64,000 nucleotides of DNA from Cupriavidus necator (GCA_022041995.1 CP074381.1:1178001-1242000); one strand, 5' to 3'; positions 1 through 8,512 are shown, counted from the stretch's first letter. The notes: generated by a model from the letters alone, not told the origin. Program-made: numbers and translations.

Positions 1-412
1 CGTCGATGCCCTGGTAGTGGATCCAGCGCCAGCCGTGGCAGGCGATCTCATGGCCCAGTTCGACAAAGGCGCGGGTCAGTTCCGGATGGCGTTGCAGCGC
101 CATCGATACGCCGAAGATGGTCAGCGGCAGGCCGCGGCGCTCGAACTCGCGCAGCAGGCGCCAGACGCCGGCGCGCGAGCCGTATTCATAGATGCCCTCC
201 ATGCTCATGTGGCGGTCGGGGTAGGCCGCGGCGCCGACGATCTCGGAGAGGAACTGCTCGGAGGCGGCGTCGCCGTGCAGCACGCAGTTTTCGCCGCCTT
301 CTTCGTAGTTGAGGACGAACTGCAGCGCAACGCGCGCGCCGCCCGGCCAGCGGGCGTGCGGCGGCCGGGCACCGTATCCGATGAGATCGCGTGGATAGTT
401 ATCTTTTGTCAT
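1..412 (-). CDS. puuE: Allantoinase PuuE, polysaccharide-deacetylase type (partial, C-terminus off the left edge)
   Basis: Predicted to hydrolyse allantoin to allantoate in the cytoplasm, following urate oxidation. The 137 visible residues begin MTKDNYPRDLIGYGARPP and contain the NYEEGGE motif, the HMSMEGIYEYGSRAG segment and a GHEIACHGWRWI stretch, all characteristic of the PuuE branch of the NodB/polysaccharide deacetylase family (full proteins are about 310 residues). The ATG at 410-412 is the only sensible start. The permease gene lies upstream on the same strand after a 125-base spacer, so the two are probably co-transcribed. Identification is by family recognition; the catalytic C-terminal part is not in the window. 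Confidence 0.9.
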   Translation of the reverse strand, partial: MTKDNYPRDLIGYGARPPHARWPGGARVALQFVLNYEEGGENCVLHGDAASEQFLSEIVGAAAYPDRHMSMEGIYEYGSRAGVWRLLREFERRGLPLTIFGVSMALQRHPELTRAFVELGHEIACHGWRWIHYQGID

Positions 413-537
413 GTGTCTTTGCTTGCTTCAGGAAAACGCCCGGCACCGCAGCGCCGCCCGCAAGCGCCGACCATCACGCAATCAACGTGCCAGTCGTGCC
501 GTCGGCGGTGCCGGATACATCGATACCGTTGCTTCGG

Positions 538-1944
538 TTACTCCGTGCCGTGCGAGTTGGCCGCGGCATTGCGCATGGCCTCTTCGCGCGACTGGATGCC
601 GTTGTAGAACAGGTTCAGCGCCACGGCCACGATCGTGCCCAGCACGATGCCGCTGTGGGTGAACGGTCCGGTCCACTTCGGCAGGTACTGGAAGAAGGTC
701 GGTGCCAGCGTCGGGATCATGCCGGCGCCGATCGAGATGGCGACGATGAACAGGTTGTGGCGGTTGCGGTTGAAATCGCACGAACCCAGGATGCGGATGC
801 CGGTGGCGGCGACCATGCCGAACATCACGATGCCGGCGCCGCCCAGCACGAACTGCGGCACCGAGGCCACCACGTGGGCCATCTTCGGGAACAGGCCGAA
901 GGCGATCAGGATGATGCCGCCGGCCGCCGCCACATAGCGCGAGCGCACGCCGGTCACGGTCACCAGGCCCACGTTCTGCGAGAACGAGGTGTACGGGAAG
1001 GTGTTGAAGATGCCGCCGATCACGGTGCCGAGGCCGTCGGCGCGCAGGCCGCGGGTCAGGTCCTCGTTGCTCAGCTTCTTGCCGGTGATGTCCGACAGGG
1101 CCAGGAACATGCCGGTGGACTCCACCAGTGTGATCAGCATGACGATGCACATCGAGAGGATGGCGGTCACTTCGAAGGTCGGCATGCCGAAGTGCAGCGG
1201 CGTGATGACAGCGACGAAGCTGGCTTCATCCAGGCCCTCGAACGACACCTTGCCCATGGCCATCGCCACCAGCGTGCCGGCGATGATGCCCAGCAGCACT
1301 GCGCAGTTGGCCACCAGGCCGCGGCCGTACTTGGTCAGCAGCAGGATGATCAGCAGCGTCAGGCCGGCAATGCCGAGGTTGGCCAGGTCGCCGTAGGCGA
1401 GGTTGGGCACCTCCTTGACCACGCCGTCGATCACGGCGCGGGTGGTGGGCTGGCCGCCGGCCGCCCAGTTGATGCCCACGCGCATCAGCGACACGCCGAT
1501 CAGCGTGATCACCGTGCCGGTAACGACCGGCGGGAACAGCCCCAGCATGCGCCCCATCATCGGCGCAATCAGGATGCCGAAGATCCCCGAGGCGATCACC
1601 GCGCCATAGATGCCGAGCAGGCCGACATTGGGATCGGTGCCGATGGCGATCATCGGCGCCACCGAGGCGAAGGTCACGCCCATCATCACCGGCAGGCGGA
1701 TACCGAACTTCCAGAAACCAAAGGCCTGGATCAGCGTGGCCAGGCCCGCGGCGAACAGGTCGGCGTTGATCAGGAACGCCAGCTGGTCCTTGGGCAGCTT
1801 GAGCGCGCCACCCACGATCAGGGGCACGGCAACCGTGCCGGCGTACATCACCAGAACGTGCTGCAACCCGAGCGCGAGCAGGCGCCCGGAGGGCAAACGC
1901 TCGTTGGTGAGGTCCGTCGGGACCGTGGTGCTTGCGGAATTCAT
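538..1944 (-). CDS. NCS2-family purine (xanthine/urate-type) permease
   Basis: Inner-membrane nucleobase:cation symporter of 468 residues with about a dozen hydrophobic segments. The NCS2 signature is visible as QNVGLVTVTGVRSR, and the N-terminal HVLVMYAGTVAVPLIVG segment is typical of the uracil-xanthine permease family. The frame opens 15 codons earlier, but the ATG at 1942-1944 is preceded by GGAGAGGAG, a good ribosome site, and fits homologues. It lies between puuE and a GntR regulator on the same strand, so its substrate is most probably urate, xanthine or another purine; NCS2 sequence alone does not settle which. Confidence 0.9.
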   Translation of the reverse strand: MNSASTTVPTDLTNERLPSGRLLALGLQHVLVMYAGTVAVPLIVGGALKLPKDQLAFLINADLFAAGLATLIQAFGFWKFGIRLPVMMGVTFASVAPMIAIGTDPNVGLLGIYGAVIASGIFGILIAPMMGRMLGLFPPVVTGTVITLIGVSLMRVGINWAAGGQPTTRAVIDGVVKEVPNLAYGDLANLGIAGLTLLIILLLTKYGRGLVANCAVLLGIIAGTLVAMAMGKVSFEGLDEASFVAVITPLHFGMPTFEVTAILSMCIVMLITLVESTGMFLALSDITGKKLSNEDLTRGLRADGLGTVIGGIFNTFPYTSFSQNVGLVTVTGVRSRYVAAAGGIILIAFGLFPKMAHVVASVPQFVLGGAGIVMFGMVAATGIRILGSCDFNRNRHNLFIVAISIGAGMIPTLAPTFFQYLPKWTGPFTHSGIVLGTIVAVALNLFYNGIQSREEAMRNAAANSHGTE

Positions 1945-2123
1945 TGGTGCGTCTCCTCTCCTTTGGTTTGATGGGAACACCACTGCCATGGCGCCGGTCC
2001 TGGATCCCGGAAGGTCTCCGGACCGTTATCTGCCTGTCGTCTCAGCACTCTCGTTTGTGAGCCGGGTGCTGTTTGCCGACCGGGTCTGGCCTTGTACCTG
2101 GGGGCAGGGGCGGGAACACCGTG

Positions 2124-2894
2124 CTAGGTGGAGCGGCCTAGTACGCTGCGAAGATCAAAGTTGCCCGGCTCGTCCGGCTGCACGCGGTCGGCGCAGGCGC
2201 CAAGGTGGTGCGCCATGCGCGACTGGGCCAGCGCGGCATTGCCCTGTTCGAGTGCGTCGAGGATCTCTTCGTGTTCATCGAACGAACAGGCGTTGTTGCC
2301 CGGGGCTTCCACGCTGGCGATCATCAGCGTGGTGCGCGACACCAGCCGGCGCATCATGTTGACCAGCAGCGCGTTGCCCGACAGTTCCGCCAGGGCCGTA
2401 TGGAACTCGGCGGACAGGCGGATCCATTTGGGCCGGTCATGGGTGAGAAAGGCCTGGCGCTCGCTGGCCACCATCCGGCGCAGCGGCGCGATCACGGTCT
2501 TGACGTCGGGCATGCCGGCAAGCTTTTCCAGCACCGCGCGTTCCAGCATCTGGCGCAGCTCGAACATGTCGTGCGCCTCGTCGGTGGAGGGGCTGGCGAT
2601 AAAGGCGCCGCGGTTGGGTTCGAGATCGACCATGCCGTCGGCGGCCAGGTGCGACAGCACCTTGCGCACCGTGTGCCGCGCGGTGGCATAGATCTCGCAA
2701 AGGGAATGCTCGGTCAGCTTGGTGCGCGGCGGCAGCCGGTGCTCCATGATCGCGTCGTAGATCTCGTGATACATGCGCTCTTCGACCGAGCCCTTGCGTG
2801 CGGGCTTGGCCGGCTTGCCCGCTTGGATCTCAGTCAGCTCGGCGTCGGCCTTGGTTTCGGCGTTGGCGGCAATCAGCTTCAGGCTCTTGGACAT
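2124..2894 (-). CDS. GntR-family (FadR/FCD subfamily) transcriptional regulator
   Basis: A 256-residue repressor-type protein. The N-terminal winged helix covers roughly residues 35-100 (VEERMYHEIYDAIMEHRLPP, then a recognition helix around SLCEIYATARHTVRKVLSHL) and is followed by an all-helical FCD ligand-binding domain (ELRQMLERAVLEKLA, AEFHTALAELSGN, HEEILDAL). The ATG at 2892-2894 is preferred over an upstream in-frame codon because the extra 25 residues look like untranslated leader. It diverges from uraH, and the 299-base gap contains TTGT-NN-ACAA palindromes. Inference: it senses a purine-degradation intermediate and controls uraH-puuD and perhaps the permease-puuE pair. Confidence 0.88.
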   Translation of the reverse strand: MSKSLKLIAANAETKADAELTEIQAGKPAKPARKGSVEERMYHEIYDAIMEHRLPPRTKLTEHSLCEIYATARHTVRKVLSHLAADGMVDLEPNRGAFIASPSTDEAHDMFELRQMLERAVLEKLAGMPDVKTVIAPLRRMVASERQAFLTHDRPKWIRLSAEFHTALAELSGNALLVNMMRRLVSRTTLMIASVEAPGNNACSFDEHEEILDALEQGNAALAQSRMAHHLGACADRVQPDEPGNFDLRSVLGRST

Positions 2895-2958
2895 CGTGGC
2901 ACCAGCAGTCAGACGGGGGCACCGCAAATCCTGGACATCAGGCCGCGGTGATCCAAAA

Positions 2959-3002
2959 ATTGTTGACAATTATTTGGTTACTGCTTCAATATTGTCAACA
3001 AA
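2959..3002. promoter_or_regulatory. Tandem near-palindromes, candidate GntR operators
   Basis: ATTGTTGACAAT lies at 2959-2970 and ATTGTCAACAAA at 2991-3002, starting 32 bases (about three helical turns) apart in the gntR-uraH intergenic region. Both fit TTGT-NN-ACAA, consistent with the GT...AC core of GntR-family operators. Sites three turns apart on the same DNA face suit cooperative binding by a dimer. No experiment is implied. Confidence 0.55.
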
Positions 3003-3193
3003 ACCGACTCAGGTTTTCGACAACTAAGGGAAATCCCTGAGTTGCCAACCGGGTAGGTGCAGGCGCATTGTCGCCACGCACCACCCAGCGCCGGGATGCG
3101 TTACCAGACGTACCGAGCGGGCACCATTGCCACAAATGGTGCTAGTGAAGGCAGCGGCGCCCCTCACAACCCAATCGCCTAAGGAAAAACACG

Positions 3194-3547
3194 ATGGGAC
3201 GCTTGACCACACACGTACTCGACACCGCTGCCGGCACGCCCGGCAAGGGCATGTCGGTTACCCTTCATAAGATTGTCGACAATCGCCGTGAAACCCTGAA
3301 GACAGTCGTGACCAACCACGACGGCCGATGCGACCAGCCGCTGCTGGAAGGCGCGGACTTTGCCGTTGGCGTGTATGAGCTGGAATTCGCTGCGGGCGAC
3401 TACTTCCGCGCGCAAGGCACGAAGCTGCCCGAGCCGGCTTTCCTGGACGTGGTGCCCCTGCGCTTCGGTATTGCCGATGTCAACGCGCACTACCACGTGC
3501 CCCTCCTGGTTTCGCCCTGGTCGTACTCGACCTACCGCGGCAGCTGA
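3194..3547 (+). CDS. uraH: 5-Hydroxyisourate hydrolase (transthyretin-like)
   Basis: Hydrolyses 5-hydroxyisourate, the urate oxidase product, to OHCU. The 117-residue protein has the family signatures: N-terminal LTTHVLDTAAGTPG with His7, the central NHDGRCDQPLL with its arginine, and the C-terminal YRGS tetrapeptide that distinguishes HIU hydrolases from transthyretin. It has no signal peptide, so it is cytoplasmic. It starts with ATG shortly after AAGGAAAAACACG and is followed 31 bases later by puuD, whose product makes its substrate; the two should form one transcript. No OHCU decarboxylase (uraD) is visible in the window. Confidence 0.95.
   Translation: MGRLTTHVLDTAAGTPGKGMSVTLHKIVDNRRETLKTVVTNHDGRCDQPLLEGADFAVGVYELEFAAGDYFRAQGTKLPEPAFLDVVPLRFGIADVNAHYHVPLLVSPWSYSTYRGS
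3271..3284. promoter_or_regulatory. Perfect 14-bp palindrome inside uraH resembling the upstream operators
   Basis: GATTGTCGACAATC shares the ATTGT-NN-ACAAT pattern of the two sites upstream of uraH and lies about 80 bases into the coding region. An intragenic operator for looping is possible, but the codons (Ile-Val-Asp-Asn) could produce it by chance. Confidence 0.3.
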
Positions 3548-3578
3548 CGCGGTGGCATAGGGAAACAGGAGACAAGAC

Positions 3579-4790
3579 ATGGAAGGCTACATTCTCGACT
3601 GGGCCAATCTGCTGCTGCGCTGGGTGCACGTCATCACGGCGATCGCGTGGATCGGCTCCTCGTTCTATTTCGTCTGGCTCGATAACAGCCTGACCCGCCC
3701 CACCGATGCTGACCTGCAGGAGAAGGGCGTCGGCGGCGAGCTGTGGGCCGTGCACGGCGGCGGTTTCTATAACCCGCAGAAATACCTGACCGCGCCCAAG
3801 ACGCTGCCAGAGAACCTGCACTGGTTCTACTGGGAGTCGTATTCCACGTGGATGACCGGCTTCGGCCTGCTGGTGGTGCTGTACCTGTTCAACGCCAGCA
3901 CGTTCCTGATCGACAAGAACGTCTACGACATGTCGCCTGGCGCGGCGGTCGGCCTGGCACTGTCCTACCTGGCCGCGGGCTGGGTGGTCTATGACGTGAT
4001 CTGCCGCGTGTTCGGCAAGAGCGACAAGACCGTGGGCGTGCTGGTGGCGATCTACGTGGCCGTGGCTGCCTACGTGGCGTGCCACCTGTTCTCTGGCCGT
4101 GCGGCGTTCCTGCTGACCGGCGCGATGATCGCCACCATCATGAGCGCCAACGTGCTGGTGTGGATCATCCCGGGCCAGCGCAAGGTGGTTGCCGCGCTGC
4201 GCGCAGGCCAGCCGGTCGATCCGGTCCATGGCAAGAACGCCAAGCAGCGCAGCGTGCACAACACGTACTTCACGCTGCCGGTGCTGTTCGCGATGCTGTC
4301 GAACCACTACAGCATGACCTACAGCTACAAGTACAACTGGGCCGCGCTGATCCTGATCATGCTGGCCGGTGTGCTGATCCGCCAGTTCTTCATCCTGAAG
4401 CACAAGGGCAAGATCAACGTGGCCTGGCCCGCAGCCGGCGTTGCCGTGCTGGCCGTGGTCGCCGTGATGATCGCGCCGCAACCGCGCCCGGCCGTGGCCA
4501 AGGCAGAAGGCGGCGAAGCCGCTGCCACCGCCGTCAGCTTTGCCAAGGTGCAGGAAGTGGTGAATGCCCGCTGCGTGCAATGCCACGCCCAGCAGCCGAA
4601 GATGATGCCGACCGCAGCCAAGGGCATCAAGCTCGACACCGCGGAAGACATCAAGGCCCACGCCCAGCTGATCTATCAGCAGGCCGTGCAGCAGAAGGCG
4701 ATGCCGCTGGGCAACGTGACGCAGATCACCGACGACGAGCGCGCCCTGCTGGGGCAGTGGTTCGAAGGCGGCGCCAAGACCACCAACTAA
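3579..4790 (+). CDS. puuD: Membrane urate oxidase (urate hydroxylase) PuuD with C-terminal cytochrome c domain
   Basis: Oxidises urate to 5-hydroxyisourate and passes electrons to the respiratory chain instead of to O2/H2O2. The 403-residue protein begins with a multi-helix membrane domain (WVHVITAIAWIGSSFYFVWLD, GFGLLVVLYLF and further segments to about residue 300). It ends with a class I cytochrome c domain whose haem motif CVQCH is at residues 332-336, with a likely Met ligand in the KAMPLGN segment. This is the DUF989/PuuD architecture. It follows uraH by 31 bases with AACAGGAGACAAGAC before its ATG, and a strong terminator follows, giving a two-gene uraH-puuD operon. Confidence 0.93.
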   Translation: MEGYILDWANLLLRWVHVITAIAWIGSSFYFVWLDNSLTRPTDADLQEKGVGGELWAVHGGGFYNPQKYLTAPKTLPENLHWFYWESYSTWMTGFGLLVVLYLFNASTFLIDKNVYDMSPGAAVGLALSYLAAGWVVYDVICRVFGKSDKTVGVLVAIYVAVAAYVACHLFSGRAAFLLTGAMIATIMSANVLVWIIPGQRKVVAALRAGQPVDPVHGKNAKQRSVHNTYFTLPVLFAMLSNHYSMTYSYKYNWAALILIMLAGVLIRQFFILKHKGKINVAWPAAGVAVLAVVAVMIAPQPRPAVAKAEGGEAAATAVSFAKVQEVVNARCVQCHAQQPKMMPTAAKGIKLDTAEDIKAHAQLIYQQAVQQKAMPLGNVTQITDDERALLGQWFEGGAKTTN

Positions 4791-4864
4791 GGGTGGCCTG
4801 ATCTGAAATGCATCAGGGCCGGCGCGTGCAGCCGGCCCGCGAAATCCGAGCATCGGTGATCGAC

Positions 4865-4906
4865 GGTCCGGAGGGTTGTGCAGTTGGCAACCGTCAGTAC
4901 CGGACC
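4865..4906. repeat. Nested inverted repeat between puuD and its terminator
   Basis: GGTCCGG (4865-4871) pairs with CCGGACC (4900-4906), and an inner GGTTG/CAACC pair lies in the loop. Such a stem ahead of a terminator can protect the mRNA 3' end; the function is inferred only. Confidence 0.45.
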
Positions 4907-4918
4907 GGCGAGGGTTTG

Positions 4919-4945
4919 AACGGGGCCTTGTGCCCCGTTTTTTTT
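4919..4945 (+). terminator. Rho-independent terminator of uraH-puuD
   Basis: AACGGGGC - CTTGT - GCCCCGTT followed by a run of T, a canonical stem-loop with U-tract about 130 bases after puuD and just before the convergent GDT1 gene ends. Confidence 0.9.
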
Positions 4946-4951
4946 GGCGAC

Positions 4952-5527
4952 TTATCCGCCGATATTCAGCAACGCCAGCACCCCCAGCACCAGGAAGATC
5001 CCCGCCGCGATCTTGTGCACCAGCCCGATCGGCATCTTGTTGGCAAACTTGTCGCCAAGCAGGACCGCCGGTGCATTGGCGACCATCATGCCGAAGGTCG
5101 TGCCGGCCACCACGGGAATCACCGCATCGCTGAAGCGCGCGGCCAGCGCCACGGTGGCGATCTGGGTCTTGTCGCCCATCTCGGCAAAGAAAAAGGCCAC
5201 GATGGTGGTGCCGAGGATGCCGAGGGCGCCCTTGACCGGCTTGGCCTGTTCGGCGTCGTCGAGTTTGTCGGGGATCAGCATCCATCCCGCCATCGCGATA
5301 AAGCCCAGGCCCAGGATCCAGCGCAGCAGGCTTTCGCCCAGCACATGCGTGATCCAGCCGCCGAGCGCGCCGGCAAAGCCGTGATTGAACAGTGTGGCGA
5401 TCAGGATGCCGAGGATGATGGGAACGGGCTTGCGGTAGCGCGCGGCCAGCACCAGCGACAGCAGCTGCGTCTTGTCGCCCATTTCAGCGAGGGCGACGAT
5501 GCCTGTGGAGACGAGGAAGGCTTCCAT
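4952..5527 (-). CDS. GDT1/UPF0016 (TMEM165) family manganese exporter
   Basis: Small inner-membrane cation exporter of 191 residues made of two homologous three-helix halves. Each half carries the family's diagnostic motif EMGDKTQ, at residues 15-21 and 116-122, where the acidic residues bind the ion. Bacterial members export Mn2+ (MneA/Mnx). The ATG at 5525-5527 matches the usual MEAFLVS start; an upstream in-frame GTG at 5584 would sit too close to any ribosome site. The gene is unrelated to the purine genes around it. Its long leader folds as a yybP-ykoY Mn2+ riboswitch, which agrees with the predicted role. Confidence 0.9.
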   Translation of the reverse strand: MEAFLVSTGIVALAEMGDKTQLLSLVLAARYRKPVPIILGILIATLFNHGFAGALGGWITHVLGESLLRWILGLGFIAMAGWMLIPDKLDDAEQAKPVKGALGILGTTIVAFFFAEMGDKTQIATVALAARFSDAVIPVVAGTTFGMMVANAPAVLLGDKFANKMPIGLVHKIAAGIFLVLGVLALLNIGG

Positions 5528-5582
5528 ATTGGTCTTGTGGGGTAACCGGGCCGCAATGCATCGCGAGATGCCAATGACGCAC

Positions 5583-5608
5583 ACCTTTCCCGGCCCGGCC
5601 AGAAAGGT
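5583..5608 (-). promoter_or_regulatory. Expression-platform hairpin of the Mn2+ riboswitch
   Basis: Read on the minus strand, ACCTTTC and GAAAGGT form a 7-bp stem around a GC-rich loop directly downstream of the aptamer. There is no U-tract, so control by translation or Rho is more likely than intrinsic termination. Confidence 0.5.
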
Positions 5609-5613
5609 ATGGT

Positions 5614-5781
5614 CATCGGTCTCGCCAGGCTGGACGCTGCCGGGGCCGTATCAGTACGGCCAGGCGGGTCCGGAGCTGCGCACGCCATAACCGCAAGCGG
5701 TCAAGTCTGTTGACGTACGCCCCTGTCTCCCGGAGTCCGCATTGCGCGGCGCGGTGAGGGCAGGGCGGCTACTCCCCAATG
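5614..5781 (-). ncRNA. yybP-ykoY family Mn2+ riboswitch
   Basis: Read on the minus strand, the leader opens with CATTGGGGAGTAG, contains CGTCAACAGACTTG near the middle and closes with GGCGAGACCGATG. These are the conserved L1 and L3 blocks of the yybP-ykoY class (GGGGAGUAG, GUCAACA and GCGAGACC), and CATTGG pairs with CCGATG to make helix P1. The element stands 87 bases before the start of the GDT1 exporter gene. The yybP-ykoY class is established as a Mn2+ sensor that switches exporters on at high Mn2+. The match is by eye; a covariance-model search would be decisive. Confidence 0.88.
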
Positions 5782-5847
5782 GAAGCGGCGATTATACCGG
5801 CAGCGGCGGCAAGCGTCCACCTGCCGCCCGCCACAAGGGCTGCACCC

Positions 5848-7002
5848 TCAGGCCGGTACAGGCGCGTTGTCGCTGGTCTGCCGGCCGCGGAAATCGGTCC
5901 AGCACAGCGCCTTGAAGTCATAGAGCTTGCAGCGGCGCGCGGTGTCGAAATACCAGCGCCAGGAGAAGTTCTCGATGATGATGCGGCCCGGCAGTGCGTG
6001 TTCCAGCAGTGCCTGGGCGCGCTTGAGACGGTACAGCGGCACGCTCATGTCGACGTGGTGCGCGGTGTGTTCCATGATGTGGTGCAGCGCCGCGCCGATG
6101 CCGTGGCGGAAGCGCAGATGCACGGTGGTCGAGACAAAGGGCTGCGCCTTGGCCCACATCGCCTTGGTGTCGTACCAGGCGACGCTGGTGTGGGTGTGGT
6201 GCACATACAGCACGAAGCCGACGGTGACGTTCCACACCAGGAAGGGCAGCACGAAGCCGGCGCCGATGAGCATCCAGACGGACTGGTCCGTGGCCAGCGC
6301 AAGGCCGGCCAGCGCGCCGGTCCAGGCGAGCCCGAAACCGGCCACCAGCACACAGTCGCCAGTGAAGATCGGGCGGCGCGTGGCCATCTGGCGCTTGCTG
6401 GGGAAGAACATCTTGCACCACCAGATCTCCACCAGGTAGTACAGGCCAGGGCCGAAGCCGGTGCGGTAGATGCGCTCCATCACGCGGCGCCAGCGCGGCA
6501 GCGCGTTGAATTCTTCCAGCGAGTAGGGCGCCCAGACGAAGTCGAAGCCCTTCAGGTTCGTGTAGCCGTGGTGCACCACGTTGTGGCCGACTTCCCACAG
6601 GCTGTACGGCGTCAGCGAGGGCAGGAAGGTGAGCCGGCCCAGCCACTTGTTCAGGCCGCGGCGCGGGGTCAGGCTCTGGTGGCAGGCATCGTGGCCGATG
6701 ATAAACAGGCGCGCGATCAACAACCCGGCCAGCACGCCCAATGCCAGCTTGGCGGCCCAGTGCGGCGCGAGCACCACGCCGGCCAGCACGGCGCCGAACA
6801 GCAGGTAGTCGAAAGCGAACAGCATCAGCGCGCGCGGCGTGCTTTGCTGGCCGAGCGGGATCAGCCAGCCGCGGATGATCTTGCGCGAGGGCAGCGGCGC
6901 GTCTGGCGCGATCGGTTCCGGCAAGGGCGCGCCATGCGGGGCGCGCGCGCGCGCAGGGATAGCGTGCCCGGGGGCAGGATCAGCGGATTGATAAGCAGTC
7001 AT
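5848..7002 (-). CDS. Membrane fatty-acid desaturase
   Basis: Di-iron acyl-lipid desaturase/hydroxylase of 384 residues. The three histidine clusters are present: HDACH at 104-108, HNVVHH at 140-145 and HTAHH in the C-terminal third, with hydrophobic segments between the first and last. The proline/alanine-rich first 40 residues are probably a cytoplasmic tail. The ATG at 7000-7002 is the first in frame. The gene sits alone between guaD and the Mn exporter and has no obvious link with purine breakdown; it may serve membrane-fluidity control. Substrate and double-bond position cannot be read from the sequence. Confidence 0.88.
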   Translation of the reverse strand: MTAYQSADPAPGHAIPARARAPHGAPLPEPIAPDAPLPSRKIIRGWLIPLGQQSTPRALMLFAFDYLLFGAVLAGVVLAPHWAAKLALGVLAGLLIARLFIIGHDACHQSLTPRRGLNKWLGRLTFLPSLTPYSLWEVGHNVVHHGYTNLKGFDFVWAPYSLEEFNALPRWRRVMERIYRTGFGPGLYYLVEIWWCKMFFPSKRQMATRRPIFTGDCVLVAGFGLAWTGALAGLALATDQSVWMLIGAGFVLPFLVWNVTVGFVLYVHHTHTSVAWYDTKAMWAKAQPFVSTTVHLRFRHGIGAALHHIMEHTAHHVDMSVPLYRLKRAQALLEHALPGRIIIENFSWRWYFDTARRCKLYDFKALCWTDFRGRQTSDNAPVPA

Positions 7003-7189
7003 GCAAAACCTTCTGATTGCGGTCGATGTGTGTCGGTGCGCGGCTAGTCAGGACGGCCGCGGCGGAACCGCAAGATTAGAAGGCTTTGTCGGAGACAGTC
7101 TTGACGGTCGTCAAGCCGGTGGGACGGGGTAAGCGGTAAAAGCGCGCCCGCCGCGTGACGGCGGGCGGCTGCAAGCGGAGAGTGACGGA

Positions 7190-8512
7190 TCAGGCGGCCG
7201 GCACGTGGGCGGCCTCGCCCATCACATAGACGCTGTCGATGACGCGGTCGTCGCCCAGCATGGCAAAGGCGAACAGTTCTTCTTCCAGCGTTTCCGAGCG
7301 GTTGCTGCGGCGGGCGATCAGCGGCGTGGCCTTGGGGTCCAGCACGATGAAGTCGGCCTCGCAGCCTTCGCCGAAGCTGCCGACGCGGTCAGTCCAGCCC
7401 AGTGCCTCGGCCGCGGCGCGGGTGGCCAGGTAGAACATGCGCAGGGCGGTCAGGTAGTAGCCGCCCATGCGCGCCACCTTGTGCGCCGCGTTCATGGTGC
7501 GGAACATCGAGAACGAGGTGCCGCCACCGACGTCGGTGGCCAGCGTCACGTTCAGGCGGTGGGCGTCGGACTGGTGGAAGTCATAGAAGCCGCTGCCCAG
7601 GAACAGGTTGGAGGTGGGGCAGTGCGCCACCGCGGCGCCGCTGTCGGCCAGGCGCCGGCGGTCGTCCTGGTCCAGGTAGATGGCGTGGCCGTACATCGCG
7701 CCCGGGCGCAGCAGGCCGTAGCGGTCGTACACGTCCAGGTAGCTGCGCGCGTCCGGGAACAGCTCGGCCACCCATTTGACCTCGTCGCGGTTCTCGGCCA
7801 CGTGGGTCTGGATGAAAGCGTCCGGGTAGGCGCGCGCCAGTTCGCCGCAGGCGGCCAGTTGCGCCTCGGTCGAGGTCGGGGCAAAGCGCGGCGTGATGGC
7901 GTAGGCCAGGCGTCCCTTGTTATGCCAGCGCGACAGCAGGTCGGCGGAGTCCCGGGCGCCGGTCTCGGCGGTATCGCGCAGGAATTCCGGGCAATTGCGG
8001 TCCATCATCACCTTGCCCGTGACCATGCGCAGGTTGCGCGCCTCGCTTTCGGCAAAGAGGGCCTCGGCCGAGGCTTTGTGCACCGTGCTCCAGACCACCG
8101 CGCTGGTGGTGCCGTTGCGCAGCAGTTCCTCGGTGAAGAAGCCGGCCACGCCGCGTGCGTAGTCGGGGTCGGCGAAGCGGCGCTCTTCGGGGAAGGTGTA
8201 GGTGTCGAGCCAGTGCAGCAGGCCCGGCGACGGCGACGCGATCATGTCGGTCTGCGGGTAGTGCACGTGGGTGTCGATAAAGCCGGGCACGATCAGCTTG
8301 CCGCGGTGGTCGACGATCTCGGCCTCAGCCGGGATGCGCGCGGCCAGCTGCGTATAGTCGCCGGCGGCGGCGATGCGCCCGTTGGTGACGATCAGCACCC
8401 CGTCGTCCCAATACTGATACGCGTCCTCATGGAATTGCGGATCGCGCAGGAAATGCAGCACGCGGCCGCGAATGGCACGGGTGAGGGAGTCAGTCTTGGG
8501 GTTGGTCGTCAT
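7190..8512 (-). CDS. guaD: Guanine deaminase
   Basis: Zinc amidohydrolase that deaminates guanine to xanthine, feeding xanthine dehydrogenase. The 440-residue protein has the metal-binding HVH at 82-84 inside PGFIDTHVHYPQTD, the guanine-specific WLDTYTFPEE segment, NGTTSAVVW, THVAEN, and the late AHCPTSNLFLGSG and LATDVGGGTSFS motifs with the catalytic Asp. This is the full set expected for bacterial GuaD (about 430-440 residues). It is the last gene of the minus-strand run xdhA-xdhB-xdhC-deaminase-guaD and follows the deaminase gene after 76 bases, with AGAGACAAACC before the ATG. Confidence 0.95.
   Translation of the reverse strand: MTTNPKTDSLTRAIRGRVLHFLRDPQFHEDAYQYWDDGVLIVTNGRIAAAGDYTQLAARIPAEAEIVDHRGKLIVPGFIDTHVHYPQTDMIASPSPGLLHWLDTYTFPEERRFADPDYARGVAGFFTEELLRNGTTSAVVWSTVHKASAEALFAESEARNLRMVTGKVMMDRNCPEFLRDTAETGARDSADLLSRWHNKGRLAYAITPRFAPTSTEAQLAACGELARAYPDAFIQTHVAENRDEVKWVAELFPDARSYLDVYDRYGLLRPGAMYGHAIYLDQDDRRRLADSGAAVAHCPTSNLFLGSGFYDFHQSDAHRLNVTLATDVGGGTSFSMFRTMNAAHKVARMGGYYLTALRMFYLATRAAAEALGWTDRVGSFGEGCEADFIVLDPKATPLIARRSNRSETLEEELFAFAMLGDDRVIDSVYVMGEAAHVPAA

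Noticed and set aside
391..1971. A 526-codon plus-strand frame opposite the NCS2 permease
   Set aside because: Low-complexity shadow of the permease gene, which has a clear family signature and ribosome site.
4919..4945. Use of the puuD terminator by the convergent GDT1 gene as well
   Set aside because: On the minus strand the stem is followed by only two T residues, so it serves the plus strand.
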